Assembly: GCF_025118155.1 (NCBI RefSeq) | Contig: NW_026251393.1 | Location: 496,001 to 560,000 of the forward strand | Source of the DNA: Cokeromyces recurvatus | Lineage: Eukaryota > Mucoromycota > Mucoromycetes > Mucorales > Mucoraceae | DNA: 64,000 bases | Direction: 5' to 3' | Shown: one piece after another, positions 23,329-35,414 of the stretch | How positions within the stretch are numbered: position 1 is the stretch's first letter | Layout of the letters: every line of letters starts with the position of its first letter | Made by a program: the position numbers and the translations under genes | The notes under the pieces: generated by a model | The model's database searches: none | What the model was told of the DNA's origin: nothing | Seen by the model: only the letters and a program-made list of their open reading frames with translations

Positions 23329-24147
23329 ATTAATATTGTAAAGAGGATATAATAAAGATAAAAGGAAAGGAAAGGAAAAGAAAGGAAAGGAAATATTCTT
23401 GTATTGCTTATATTCCAATGATTTGATTGTGTTATGCTTTTTTAAAAAAGGGATTATTTTTATTTTTCTAGTGTCTATAAATGGAATATGCATGTATAAC
23501 TCTTTTACAGCTATTATAAAATATTATTATTTTTGGACTAGTACATGTTATTTCTTGTCTAAGAACAGAATGTATATCTAATATTAATTGGCTGCTTTTC
23601 TTTTTTTAACTAAAGCCTTTATCTATGAATGGTAATGAAAGGTAGTTTATATTATAACAAAAACTAGCAAGTATAGAAAAGCATAATCTGCTTGAAAACT
23701 ATCATTATTATTATGGGCTAACTATATAGCTTCTTTATTAAAAATAAAAATTAACTCTGTTGTCTAACATTTTAAAGTATGCTGCTAATAATGGAGTCTA
23801 TTTTATAATTATTCAAATAATACATTATTAATAATAAAATTGCTTTACATATATAAGTGATTTACAATTTACTTTTTTTTTTTTTTTAGTAATGAATTAG
23901 ACACATGATTTACTCTTAGTGAATTTCTTTGATCTTTGTATATATAAAGAATTCATTCTCTAAAAACAAGTACATTCAATCAAGAATCTAAGCATATAAT
24001 AAAGTCTTTGTTAAACTGATTATACTAGTGGAAAAGTGAAGAAATACAACTGGAAAAGCAAATTTTAAAGCCTTTAGTGAAAATGTATAAAAGAAAAAAA
24101 AAAGGTGTATCTATTTCCAAAATATTATATAAAGTAATAATACTAAA
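23329..24147. other. Intergenic, nothing recognised
   Basis: About 820 bp, AT-rich. It includes a GGAAA-type purine repeat (about 23360-23392) just upstream of the tetraspan start and a T-run near 23874-23889. No coding or RNA signal is seen. Confidence 0.55.
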
Positions 24148-24903
24148 TTAAGTGTTAAATGTGTTTTCTATATGTTGTCGGATAGTTGCTAATGGATTTT
24201 GTTTAAATGCGCTGTGTTGCATAACTTTTTGCATTCGTAAAATCTCTTGCATTCTAATAAAAATAAATAAATAAATAATCACTTCATTTTAATGAAAACA
24301 AACAAAACTTACTCGGCCTGTTTCTTTGCTTTTTTAGACCTGATTTTATTAGAGGGTATGGCTGCTTGTTTAATAGGTTGTTCAAGCTTTTTAGCATGTG
24401 TTGCTTTACTTTCAAGTTCTGATTTGGGCTTGATCTCAATGTCATTCAAAATATCGTGAATACTACTTAAATCAGTTTTAAGCCCATTTTTCTTTTTATT
24501 CTCTTTCTTTTGTAACTTCTTTTTTACATTATACGCATGATCAAGTTCTAAATTTAAATAAAAACATATAAATTTAAGCTTTTGCTTGTATTTAACCAAT
24601 AGTGTATTTACTTTCTAACCAGGCTTCATGTCTTGCTTTCTTTTTTTGGTCTTTTTTCGCTACTTCTTGACTTTTATTTGGAACAGTCTATCAAATATAT
24701 ATATATATGTATGTATATATAAATATACAATTTCAACAATGATCAGTATAACTGCTACTACAGTTTGTAATAGTATTATTTACTTTGATCTCTCCATTGT
24801 CAGTAACGATTTTTTCCAATACTTCTTTCTCAGAAACTGCAAATTTTCTTAAACGTACAGGATTTTCGACTTTTTTTGATTTGGATCTTGAGATTTTTGG
24901 CAT
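24148..24903 (-). CDS. Small basic nucleolar-type protein, possible SLX9 homologue
   Basis: Four exons on the minus strand, 24903-24784, 24687-24612, 24547-24313 and 24253-24148, give 178 residues. The protein is Lys-rich (VKKKLQKKENKKKNG, NKIRSKKAKKQAEM) with an acidic helix SSIHDILNDIEIKPK. It ends in QHSAFKQNPLATIRQHIENT. That tail pattern (F..NP.A.IR.H..NT) resembles the C-terminal motif of fungal SLX9-type 40S biogenesis factors. The N-terminus MPKISRSKSKKVENPVRLRK is basic. The family call rests on that tail alone and could be another small ribosome-biogenesis protein. It shares a 142 bp divergent promoter with the TMBIM gene. Confidence 0.55.
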
Positions 24904-25045
24904 GTTTTATGTGTGAAAAGAAGACAGTTGTAATCAAATGCTATAATTTTTTTAAAGAAAAAAAAATTGTGACTTCTGTGTAATTAGAATAATATAACTC
25001 AAAAAGCTGTACTTTGCATTTGTACAGTATTTTTTATTAATAAAT

Positions 25046-26089
25046 ATGTTTAAGAATAGTTCATTACCACAGAATCAACAGCAATATGAACAACCTCCTC
25101 CTGCGTATGATTCAGAATCAAATAGACCCTTTTTATCTGTGGACGAAGACAATGTAGATGATGACATGTTTAAAGAAACAATTGCCAATAGTAATATGGA
25201 GATTCGAATGCGTATGTATTTATCTTGAAGAGTAGTTTTATGATATTTTATTGACAATAAATGTAATACATAAGAATTTGTTAGAAAGGTTTATTCTATT
25301 TTATCAACACAGTTATTGGGAACTGTTATTATGTCCTCTATATACATGTTTAACGAAGGCATAAAAACTTGGGTTCAATCACAGTAAATCTTTTTTTTTT
25401 TTTTTTTTTGTTTATGCAAGAAAAATATTATTTATTACTTGCATTATTGTATAGCCCTTGGTTAATCTTTGTTTCCTTGTTTGGATCACTTGGTTCCCTG
25501 ATTGCCCTTATGTTTAAAGGCCGTTCTGCACCTTTAAATTACTATTTACTAGCACTTTTCACAATTTTGGAAAGTCATATGGTCGGCACAATAGGTAAAT
25601 ATTGCAGCTATACTTTCATAGATAGAAATATATATATATATATTTATAATTTATAATCATAGTTACTTTCTATGATCAAACAATCGTTTTTCAAGCTTTA
25701 GTTATTACATTTACAGTATTTGTAGGCTTAACTCTGTTTACCTTACAGTCTAAATGGGACTTTAGCGGAATGGCACCAATGTATGTCTATAGAAAAATGT
25801 ATAAATAGATTTTAATTATTTACATAAATATTATATTAGTTTATTTGTTGGTATCTGGGTCCTCATCATTGCTGGGTTTTTACTACCTTTTACTTCTTCG
25901 GAAATGGAGCTTCCTTTAGCTATTGCTGGTGTAATTATTTTCTCTGGTTACATCATATTTGATACCTATTTGATTTTCAATCGCTATTCTCCTGAAGATT
26001 ATATTATGGCGTCAACAAGTCTATATCTTGATATGATCAATTTGTTCCTTCGTGTACTTCAGATTTTAAATGCAAGTCAGAGAAACTAA
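25046..26089 (+). CDS. TMBIM / BAX-inhibitor-1 family protein (Lifeguard type)
   Basis: Multipass ER/Golgi membrane protein of the family that sets Ca2+ leak and modulates cell death. Five exons give 258 residues: 25046-25215, 25285-25383, 25455-25594, 25663-25780, 25840-26089. The N-terminus is Pro/Gln-rich (EQPPPAYDSESNRPFL), as in Lifeguard proteins. Next comes KVYSILSTQLLGTVIMSSIY, then TWVQSHPWLIFVSLFGSL, matching the family's VxSHPW signature. Helices lead to GYIIFDTYLIFNRYSPEDYI and the end SLYLDMINLFLRVLQIL, with the conserved Asp pair. The exon 3 acceptor at 25453-25454 is chosen because the earlier AG at 25419-25420 breaks the frame. The exon 1 donor is the GTATTT at 25216. Confidence 0.9.
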
Positions 26090-26434
26090 TTTTTACTTAA
26101 TAAATAACAAAAGCTTGATATATTGAGGGAGGAGATTTGATATAACAGTAAGCTTCAAGTTTAAATATATATTGAATATATTATGTAATGTATAATATCC
26201 TACTACGATTATTTATTCGTATACTGTAACTCAGTAATAATTGATATAATGTACTATAGTAAAATTATTATTATTATTATTTTATCCAAATTAATCAAAG
26301 GGTCTTTATCTATAAGGAAATTATTAAAAGTGCTTACTGCACGCATCATAATAACCGTATAGAGATTCACTCTCCCTCTTTTTTTTATTTTTTTATTTTT
26401 ATTATCAAATCAAATATAGTATTTCTTCTACTTG
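26090..26434. other. Intergenic, convergent 3' ends of TMBIM and b5-ACAD
   Basis: 345 bp AT-rich with ATT repeats. It would carry both 3' UTRs. No other feature is seen. Confidence 0.55.
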
Positions 26435-28328
26435 TTATAAGCGAGCCCCTATTGGGAACTTCTTCATAGCTTGTCTAACACCTAAATCAGCCATAATCTC
26501 TTCTGCTCCACCAAGAATAGCAGTAAACTATAAAGTGTATAATATGATATAATCAGTAGCTTATTAATAATAGTAATAATAAAAAAAAAAAAAATAAGAA
26601 CAACTATTATGGAATTACCTTGTAAGTTCTCTGTAATGTTTCAATTTGGCGGCCCATACCTGTCTTAGTAATAGCTCTTCCGCCAAATATTTGGCAAGCT
26701 TCATCTGATACATCATGTAACATCCTGGTTACCTGATATTTACAAAGTGCAATAGGCCCAGCAAGTTTAGATGATTGCTCTTCATAATTCATGTGGTTCA
26801 TTTGATAGGTTAACCCCTCAACCCAGCTATGAACACTTTCAACTTGTGCAATCTATCAATAAATGCATGTTAAATTCATTTTCATACGTAGTTATCCTTT
26901 CTCTCTCCCCTCTTTCTTAATAATATTATTATTACCATTTTTGCCAATTTGAAACGAATAACGGGTTGATCGATTAAACGTTTACCAAAAACCTTCCGTT
27001 GATTAGCCCATTTAAAGCACTCTTCAACTACCATACGAGCATTCATAGTGGCGCCTGTAAGCATGCTCCAACGTTCATGATTGAAGTTGGACAAAACAAC
27101 ATGGAACCCTTTGTCTTCTTTACCAAGAAGATTCTCAACTGGCACTTTAACATTTTCAAATGTTACATACGCTGTACCTGCACTTGCAGAGTAGGATGTC
27201 TTTATCAATTTTGTCTCGACACCTTCACCACGTTCAATCAAAAGCATCGAAATTCCCTTCTTAGTTCGTACAGCAGTTGAAAAATAATCAGCATAATGTC
27301 CTACGACATTATCATATTATTATTATCACTTTACTTTTTTATATATATACATATATACAATTCAATTTTTTGTAATAATAATACACTTACCACTAGTAAT
27401 CCACTTTTTTACACCATTAACAATATAGTGTTTCCCATCAGATGTTTTTACAGCAGTAGTTTTAATGTTTGCAACATCCGACCCTGTATAAGGTTCTGTA
27501 ATAGCTAAAGCCATTCTTTTTTTACCACTGAATATTTCAGGAATAATCTTTGCCTTCATCTCATGACTGCCATAGTTTAGAATGGTAGGAACTGAAATGG
27601 TCATACCACCTAAAAGACCTGAGGTAAATCCAGGAGCTGAGAATCGAGCAAATTCACCATGAAGTAAAAGTTCATGAAAGTAGTCATACTCTTCTGGGTT
27701 AACTCCTCCTGGTAAATTGAACGATTTAAGCCATGGCCCAGGTCCAACATTAGCAGCTAGAATACCATAATTTCCTAATTTTTGAAGAAACTCATCAGAG
27801 GGCTTTTCTCCAGAATCTTCATAGCGTCGTGCTTCTTCTATCATAGGATCCAAGATTTTACGAACAGCGTCTCTGAATTTAAAATGTGACTCACTATTTT
27901 GAAAATAGAGATAAAAACAATAAGACGAAAGCATCCCGATATATCCATATTAAGCTCTTTTTTTTTTATATATATACAGCTTACTTATAATAAGGAGATT
28001 TAAACCCTTGAAATGCCATAGGTTCAGCATAAGGAACCTTTGATAATGATCCAGGTTCATGCCATTCTATTTGTGGTTTAAATCCAGCAATTGTGCCAAT
28101 TTTGTATCGATTATATTTATGTAAAACGTCTTGTCTATGTAATCCATAAAACTCATCTGTTGCATCTTTCCCTGCCACTTCCAAAAGTGGAAAGACACCA
28201 CCAGGATGCAGATCTGCAAATTTTGTAAGATCGTAAACACTGCCATCAATTATAATCCATAAATCGTCAGCAGTTGAATGTCTACGAACTTCATCTATAT
28301 TAAATATTTTTAAATCCTTAATAGACAT
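26435..28328 (-). CDS. Cytochrome b5 - acyl-CoA dehydrogenase fusion protein
   Basis: FAD-dependent acyl-CoA dehydrogenase with a built-in heme domain. Five exons on the minus strand, 28328-27985, 27893-27391, 27300-26936, 26852-26619 and 26527-26435, give 512 residues. Residues 1-85 are cytochrome b5 (IFNIDEVRRHSTADDLWIII, heme ligands His41 in DLHPGG and His64 in FYGLH). The dehydrogenase follows: MALAITEPYTGSDVANIKTT (FAD/substrate strand), NGVKKWITSG, ERWSMLTGATMNARMVVEEC, ANQRKVFGKRLIDQPVIRFK, CQIFGGRAITKTGMG and the end YKFTAILGGAEEIMADLGVR. No peroxisomal SKL is seen; the protein ends IGARL. Fusions of this order are known in fungi and plants, presumably passing electrons between FAD and heme. 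Confidence 0.92.
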
Positions 28329-29156
28329 TATTGTTAGATTAATAAAAAAAAAGAGGGGGGAGTGTAGAATGTAACTATAATAAACTAAGAAAAAAAAACA
28401 ATAGATATTAAATACGTGAAAAAAAAAAAAAAAAAGAACAAGTGACGTTAATTTTCCCATACACTTGAGTACTCTATCATTCATTGCTAACATAACATTA
28501 ATTCCCATGAAGAGGAAAAGTTTAACTTTTAATTAATATCATCCGTTGCCATAGTAATATTTCATATTATATTCACTGATCGTGTAACGTAAAAGTATTT
28601 TATTACTATTAAAGTAATAAAGTAAAGTTCCTTAACATGGTATTGCTTCAAGTTTTCACTTTTAGTAATAGTTACATAAGGTACAAGGAAGCTTAAGTTT
28701 AAAAAAGAAAAAATATATATTTCATGTATGACATTATTTTTTCAAAGAAAAGCGTGTTATATTAGTTATTTTATTTTTTTGTTTTCATAGTATTTGTAAT
28801 GTCGACCTTCTTATCATTATCTTAAATTTAAATAAAGTAAAGGTTCTTTTTTTTTTTTTTTGATAAACACAAAAATAATTTTATATCTACTTTTATTTTT
28901 ACAATTCATTATATATAAATAATAATTATGGTATTGCCAACTGCTATTATTTTCCCTTATTAATAGAATACATAATGTATAGCATAAAAAGAAAACTAAT
29001 AAATAGTTTCATAAAGGACAGGATGATAATAATAATAAATCGTGTTGGCACCACTGTCTTCTTCTTTGATGTTAACATACAGGATTTATTCATAATTAAT
29101 TAAATCATTTCTTTTACAATGGAAAAAAAAAAGAAAAATAAAAATAAAAAATAAAG
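28329..29156. other. Intergenic, nothing recognised
   Basis: About 830 bp AT-rich sequence upstream of b5-ACAD and downstream of the tRNA. A/T runs only. Confidence 0.55.
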
Positions 29157-29161
29157 AAAAA
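29157..29161 (-). terminator. Pol III terminator of tRNA-Leu
   Basis: On the minus strand a run of five T begins two bases past the discriminator base of the tRNA, the usual pol III stop. Confidence 0.7.
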
Positions 29162-29163
29162 TG

Positions 29164-29246
29164 TGAAGAGAGTGGGATTTGAACCCACGCCTCCGAAGAG
29201 ATCACGACCTTAACGTGACGCCTTAGACCAACTCGGCCATCTCTCC
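29164..29246 (-). tRNA. tRNA-Leu (anticodon AAG)
   Basis: An 83-nt class II tRNA on the minus strand. The acceptor stem GGAGAGA pairs with TCTCTTC, including one G-T pair, and the discriminator is A, as expected for Leu. The D arm holds the A box (TGGCCGAGTTGGT). The anticodon stem TCACG/CGTGA encloses the loop TTAAGGT, giving AAG. A long variable arm (TCTCTTCGGAGGC) and the T arm with B box GGGTTCAAATCCC follow. No intron and no encoded CCA. It is the only complete tRNA seen in the window and lies in a gene-poor region. Confidence 0.96.
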
Positions 29247-30648
29247 ACTTGTTGACCGTAATTTTGGATAGTAATTATATTTCATTCAGAAAATTTCGAG
29301 ATCACGTGACGTGTGACTTCATCTTCGGATGCCTAAATAGTTATTACAAATATTCTATTTTTCTTGTTACCTTTTATAAAGAAAACTTTTCCTTTGATAA
29401 TGAATTAATTATGTATATTGTGTACTGCAATTACAGCTGAGGCAGTTGGGAAAGAGAATTAATTAATATTGTCAACTAAAGAACTCGGAGTTAAGAGAAT
29501 ATTGTTAAGATTATCGTTTGGTTTATTTAGTGTTTATTAATTTTATATTTCATTTGTTATGATTGTAGTCGTCTTTACAACTAAGAATAGAAACAAACCA
29601 TCATTTATTTATACAAATAAAACTAGTTTATTGCACTTCACAGCATAATATTCATTCTACATTCAGTTTTAATAACAGTCATTGTGAGAGTATTCGAGCA
29701 TTAAAAATAATTATATACATCATATTATGTAATAATAAGAATTCAATTACATAATTATTTATATAAGTCATACATATTAGGTATACATCTATAATGTTGA
29801 ATGTTATTATGTTATAACATCTTAGAGGATGATAGTAATAATAGTGGCATATAAATAATTGGTATTATTGTTATATCTGAAATATTCACTGTGAATTAAT
29901 ATTAACACGTTGCTTACCCCAGAAATAATGATTTCTTATATCTTTAGTAACAGCGACAGCTCAAGAAGAAAAAGAATAAAAACGCATCTTATTGAATACA
30001 GAATTATTCGAAGACAATATTTATGTATAATGCTTTGTTATACCCGTATTTGCTATGCAAAACATACTTCTATTAATATCACTTACCTTGTAAAAACATA
30101 TAAATAACCCTTGAAAATTTTCCTTTTCAATTTTTTTTTTCTTCGGGTAATCTTTGTGTAATATTTCTTATAAAATATCGAATAAAAAATATTATAAAAT
30201 AAAAAATAATAAAAAGAAAGTTAATGAGACCGAACAATCAAATAATATTAAAACTTCTAGCACTTTATTATCTTTAACATATCTTATTCAATCGTAACTA
30301 ACACTTTTCTGATTTACATCTTATCTTAGGTCGCTTTAACAGTTCTCATAAATATGCAGCAATTTAATTCATAAATAAAATCATTGACTTCAGAACTATG
30401 AAGTAGATCAGGAGAACTTAGACAGAATTCCTTGATCCACATGTTTAAAAAAAAAAATGTCATTATAAGTCAGCTCTTGTTGCTTTGTCTAATAAAACTA
30501 TATAGAGTTTTCACAGACTTGTCTGTTTCTTATTTATCTTTCGTTGTCTTTTTGTACTCAAAACATTTGGAACTTCTTAGATATTATTAGATCGGTGAAA
30601 ATCTGTTATATTGTATTTATTTTGAAAAATTAAAATCTGACGATTGAA

Positions 30649-30705
<57 letters not shown>

Positions 30706-31399
30706 TTTTCAGGCACCATGTCTATGCCTTGATTCACTTGGTAATTTTCTTTTTTGTTAGAACTTACTGCAATGTCCTAAAATTAGACTGATAACATAAT
30801 AGACAATAGTTATTAGTAATCTGATGTTGATAATAATATTATTAGTTGAATGCTATGACATAGCTATTCTAATTAGATGTGCAGTATCGTTTATATTTAC
30901 TTTAGGTTTTAAACGTTATATGATTTAAGCTTATCAGTTATAATAAACAATATCATTAACACTAAGGACACATATTAAGCTATCTCTATATTGAATAAGC
31001 TTCATATTACTTTTAATTTCCTACATCATGTAACATAAACTAACTTTAGAAAATATTAAATATAAAATAGAAGCCATATATTTCTATGATAAACTTCCTT
31101 CTCTATTATAACTGTATGCCAAATAAAGATCACATCAAAACTTGTATGTAAAGTAAAGTGAGATGTTTATTCAATCAAGTAAACATACAGAATTCTCATT
31201 TCTATTCATCATCTTTTATGTGCGTTGTCTCAATAAAAAAAAATATTTTTTTTATACTGCTTAAATAGAATATCAAATTAGAAATTGTTAAAAATATTGT
31301 TTTTATTAAATTATATTTTATAATATTAATATATACATGTATTTCTTATAAGTAATTATATACTGCTTCTTCTTTTCATATAAAAAATGATTTCTCATT
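29247..31399. other. Gene desert
   Basis: About 2.15 kb of AT-rich sequence with no gene-like frame. It has a T-run of 49 at 30651-30699, followed by a slightly GC-richer patch (about 30710-30740) that could be the end of a tailed insertion on the minus strand. Nothing else is recognised. Confidence 0.5.
30651..30699 (+). repeat. Poly(T) tract, 49 nt
   Basis: Uninterrupted T run in the gene desert. On the minus strand it would be a poly(A), either a retroposon tail or slippage-expanded. Confidence 0.8.
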
Positions 31400-33356
31400 T
31401 TAATGGACAACAACGTTTGAAAGCGAGTCGCTATCCTCTTTTTTTTGGTTATTAGAAACATCCAGGACACCTGCTTTTTGTTGCTCATCAAGCCATTTTT
31501 TATAACGACGATCTTCTTCTTCTTCCCTCCATTCTTCACCTCGAAAAGAGCCTTCAATACGAGCCATTACACAACAGCCTAGACAATTACCAAGAACATT
31601 TAATGAGGTACGTGCCATATCCATAATCGCATCAACACCCATAATCATCAACACAGCTTCAAGTGGAATATCATATTGAGCTAATGTGCCTGATAACACA
31701 ACTAACGACGCACGTGGAATTGCTGCAACACCTTTAGATGATAACATTAAAGTTCCCATAATAGATAATTGTGTACTCACAGGTAAACTTAAACCAGCTG
31801 CTTGAGCAGAAAAGATGGTAGCTAAGGAAAGATACAGGGTAGTTCCATCTAGATTGAAAGAATAACCACTATTATATTTTTATTTAATAATTGATCCATT
31901 GTTAACAATTAAAAATAATATTACTTTACCATGGAATAACAAAGCCTGTAAGTGAGTTTGTGCAACCAAATGCACGCATACGTTCAAATGCCATAGGAAG
32001 AGCTGATTCACTTGATGCAGAACTAAAAGCCAATAGCCAAGGCTGTGCTATGGTTTTAAAAAATGGTAGAACAGGAATTTTGGCAAGAAACATGATAGGG
32101 ATTAAGACAATAATTAAGAATATAACTAACGAAGCATAGACACAACCAATGAGTTTACCAAGATTAGCCAAGACACCAATACCATTCGCTCCAACGGTAG
32201 CAGCCAATGCAGCGCCTACTCCAATAGGTGCATCTAATTTTAAATGTAATATAAATAAACAACACTATAAAAAAATTATAAATAACTTACAGTTCATAAC
32301 TAATCCAACAAATTGAAACATAACCTAAAGTCAAAAAAAAAAAGTCAATATCTTTTTATTATTACAGTATGAATATTTATAATATAATATAATACCTGAG
32401 AGAGAGATTCATTCACTTTAAGCATAAATTTCTTGCTTTGTTTATCAGCTTTCATCATGGAACATGCAAACATAACAGCACAGAATACAATAGCTAGTAC
32501 CTTGTTCTCAACTGCAGCTTTAAAAAAACTTTCAGGAATAATTAAAAACATTTCATTTGCCCAAGTAATTGAAGTGCTCTCTTTTTCAGCCAATGCTTCG
32601 ACTGCAGAAATATCATCTCCTATTGGCAGTATAACACCAACACCTGGCTTTATAATGTTTGCCATAATTAAACCAATTGCAAGTGCGAGTGTAGTAACTA
32701 CTTCAAAATACTAGAAGATATATATATATATATATAGTCATTGCAAAGAAAAGATTAATATACATGCTATATCCATATAAATATATATGTAAATACATTA
32801 CAATAATTGTTTTAACGGCTAATTTTCCCACTTTTCCAATATCATCACCATGACCAGCAATACCGATGACAAGGACACTAAATACAAGAGGGACAATGAT
32901 AATCTTAATCATGTATATAAATGCATCACCTAAAGGCTTAATTTCCTTTCCTGCAGCTGGAGCAAATTGACCTATTAAAATACCAATAACCATTGCCAAA
33001 ATAATCCAAAATGTCAGATTTGTTCTTCGCTGTAAGAATCGAATTACTTTCATGAAGGGGGCTAAAATAGCCTCAAAGGCAACTGTCATCTGTTCCCCTA
33101 AGTTCTTCATTCGAGTTGAATATGTTTGTTTATTATCTACAGGTATACGAATATGCTCTGGAATATGTTGACGATGCTGTGGACGCTCTTGATGGATGTT
33201 TGATGAATTTTTATCTGTATCATATGAGATATTTGCCTTTTCCTCATATATATCTTCGATAAACGAACCGGTTTCAATTTTATTAGTTACAGAATTAGGA
33301 ATAGAGGATACAGAATGCTGAGAAGAATTATGTTTATGATACGTTGGCTTGTCCAT
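31400..33356 (-). CDS. Dicarboxylate/amino acid:cation symporter (SDF/DAACS family)
   Basis: Secondary transporter of the glutamate/C4-dicarboxylate family (GltP/DctA/EAAT fold), coupling substrate uptake to H+ or Na+. Five exons on the minus strand, 33356-32802, 32710-32396, 32324-32291, 32233-31930 and 31868-31400, give 558 residues. A hydrophilic N-terminal region of about 110 residues precedes helix 1 (TFWIILAMVIGILIGQFAP). The re-entrant loop HP1 tip is SSASSESALP (about 372-381), and the TM7 motif reads GYSFNLDGT (404-412), the bacterial rather than the animal form (INMDGT). TM8 has MIMGVDAIMDMARTSLNVLG with the substrate-binding Asp/Asn. The C-tail is charged. Four intron positions show it is a fungal nuclear gene, not contamination. 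Confidence 0.92.
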
Positions 33357-33700
33357 AATTTTAACTATTTTATTATATCTATAGATAAGAAATTATTATA
33401 AAAAAATTATTACAATAAAGAAAGAAAAAGAAAGAAGTTAACGAAAATCTTCTTCCTCCTTTAAATCATAAAACAGGTTGGTTACTCATTTTTTTTCCTC
33501 TTCTATCATAAAATGGTACGTTTTTTAAAAATAAATAGATAAATAAATAAAAAATTACACTATTTTTGATAATAAACTTATTGTTTATCTTTTTTTTCTC
33601 AGGATTTAATCGTGTTACCTTGATCCAGGAGTACAAAAGATGAGCACTTTTGTTTATCATGAATTATATATTTCTAGCTTATAACTCAAAATAGGTTAAG

Positions 33701-33760
<60 letters not shown>

Positions 33761-34290
33761 ACTGGTAATACTAATAAGTCATGAAGTGAATTTAGTTATA
33801 TAAAAGGAAATAACAAACAAGAGGAGAAATATGCACATTTTCCTTATAACATAAGTATTGTATTTTTTGTCAAACAGTATTATTATTTTTATACTAAAAT
33901 GCTTAATATGCCCTTCATACTAAATAATTCACGATATAAACTTAATAATTGCAGCTATATGCAGATAATAGTAATAAAATTGTCTGTTTAATTACTTTCA
34001 TTTTCTTTTCATTACTGCATAAAGCAAGTAGTACTTTTTTTTGTTATATTTATTTTATGCACTCCACTACTATACCATAAATGTATATTTCTATAACACA
34101 AGTTCACAAGACCCAAATACTCCCAAAATTAAATATTATGAGCCACAAAATATTAAAATAGAATAAAAAGAACAAAGTTTTATCATGAATCTGATTTGTT
34201 AAAGAATAGCTTCGGAATACCATTTATCTATATATATTATATTCCTGTTTAAAAAATCGTTGTACAATAGTATTAATGTACTATATGTAC

Positions 34291-34335
<45 letters not shown>

Positions 34336-34351
34336 GCATAAAATTTCTTGT
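33357..34351. other. Intergenic, symporter promoter and phosphatase 3' region
   Basis: About 1 kb, AT-rich. T-runs of 52 (33705-33756) and 39 (34294-34332) dominate. No gene or RNA is seen. Confidence 0.55.
33705..33756 (+). repeat. Poly(T) tract, 52 nt
   Basis: Longest homopolymer in the window, about 350 bp upstream of the symporter start. Confidence 0.8.
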
Positions 34352-35370
34352 TCAATATAAATCTAATGTCTGCAGTGAGATGATATTCACTATTTCCCTG
34401 CGCCCTTTCAACCATTCTTTGAAGGTAATTAATTTTCTTGCTTCTTCGAATGCATTTATATTTTGAGTATCATTCTGATGATGATATTCATTTTTATCAA
34501 ACTGATTATCATCTTCTGTTATAATAGAAGGAAAGCCATTGCTCATTTCCTCCAAAAGGTAATTAGCAAACACAATCAAATAAAAATATCGAACGAGGTA
34601 GTTAAGAGCAACCTCACGTGTTGCTCTCCATTTTTTAGATCCTTGATCTGTCATTGCTTCAATGCGTAATTTATAATCATAAATTGCTTTTCTTAGATTT
34701 TGCATATGATCGAACATATTGATGGCTTGATCTGTAAGTCGTTTTGCTAACTTACCATAAGTCAAGACACTTACAAGTTGAAGAATAACTCGGTATTCAC
34801 CATTTTCGTATCTTTCTCTTTCTTCATGGGATTCATCATCATTACAATTATTATTATTAAATGGATGTATTATATTTGTGTTAGTAGTTCCTAGTGCAAT
34901 ACTATTATCAACTATGAATGAATCAGTCATGTTTACTATGGCATCGTTGCTTAGAATCATTGATACCAACGAAGCAACAACCATTCCAGTTGTAGTACGT
35001 CCACGTCTAAATGAACAAATAATAAATACAGATGTAAATATATATATACTTAATATTATATTTATTTACCCCATTTGACAGTTAAATATAACATCTGCTC
35101 CCTGATTTACTTCAGCCATACGGTGAATTAATTGATCAAATACATCTGGTATAGGTGCCTGTTCATCCGTACTAATATAAAACATGTTAGCTATATTTTC
35201 TCTCTCTCTCACACACACTCTCTTCTTCTATAAGTTGTTTACATTGGGATTCTCATGTAATTAACTTGATAGCCTTCAGATCGAATGGACTCAAAAACTT
35301 GACTAGGCGTTTCGACTAAGTGCTCCGGAACTGTTTCCCACATTGGCTATATATATTAAAAACAAGATAC

Positions 35371-35414
<44 letters not shown>

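Noticed and set aside
28329..28508. Upstream extension of the b5-ACAD protein
   Set aside because: The in-frame extension runs through A/T homopolymers as Phe-rich sequence; the b5 domain normally begins at the chosen Met.
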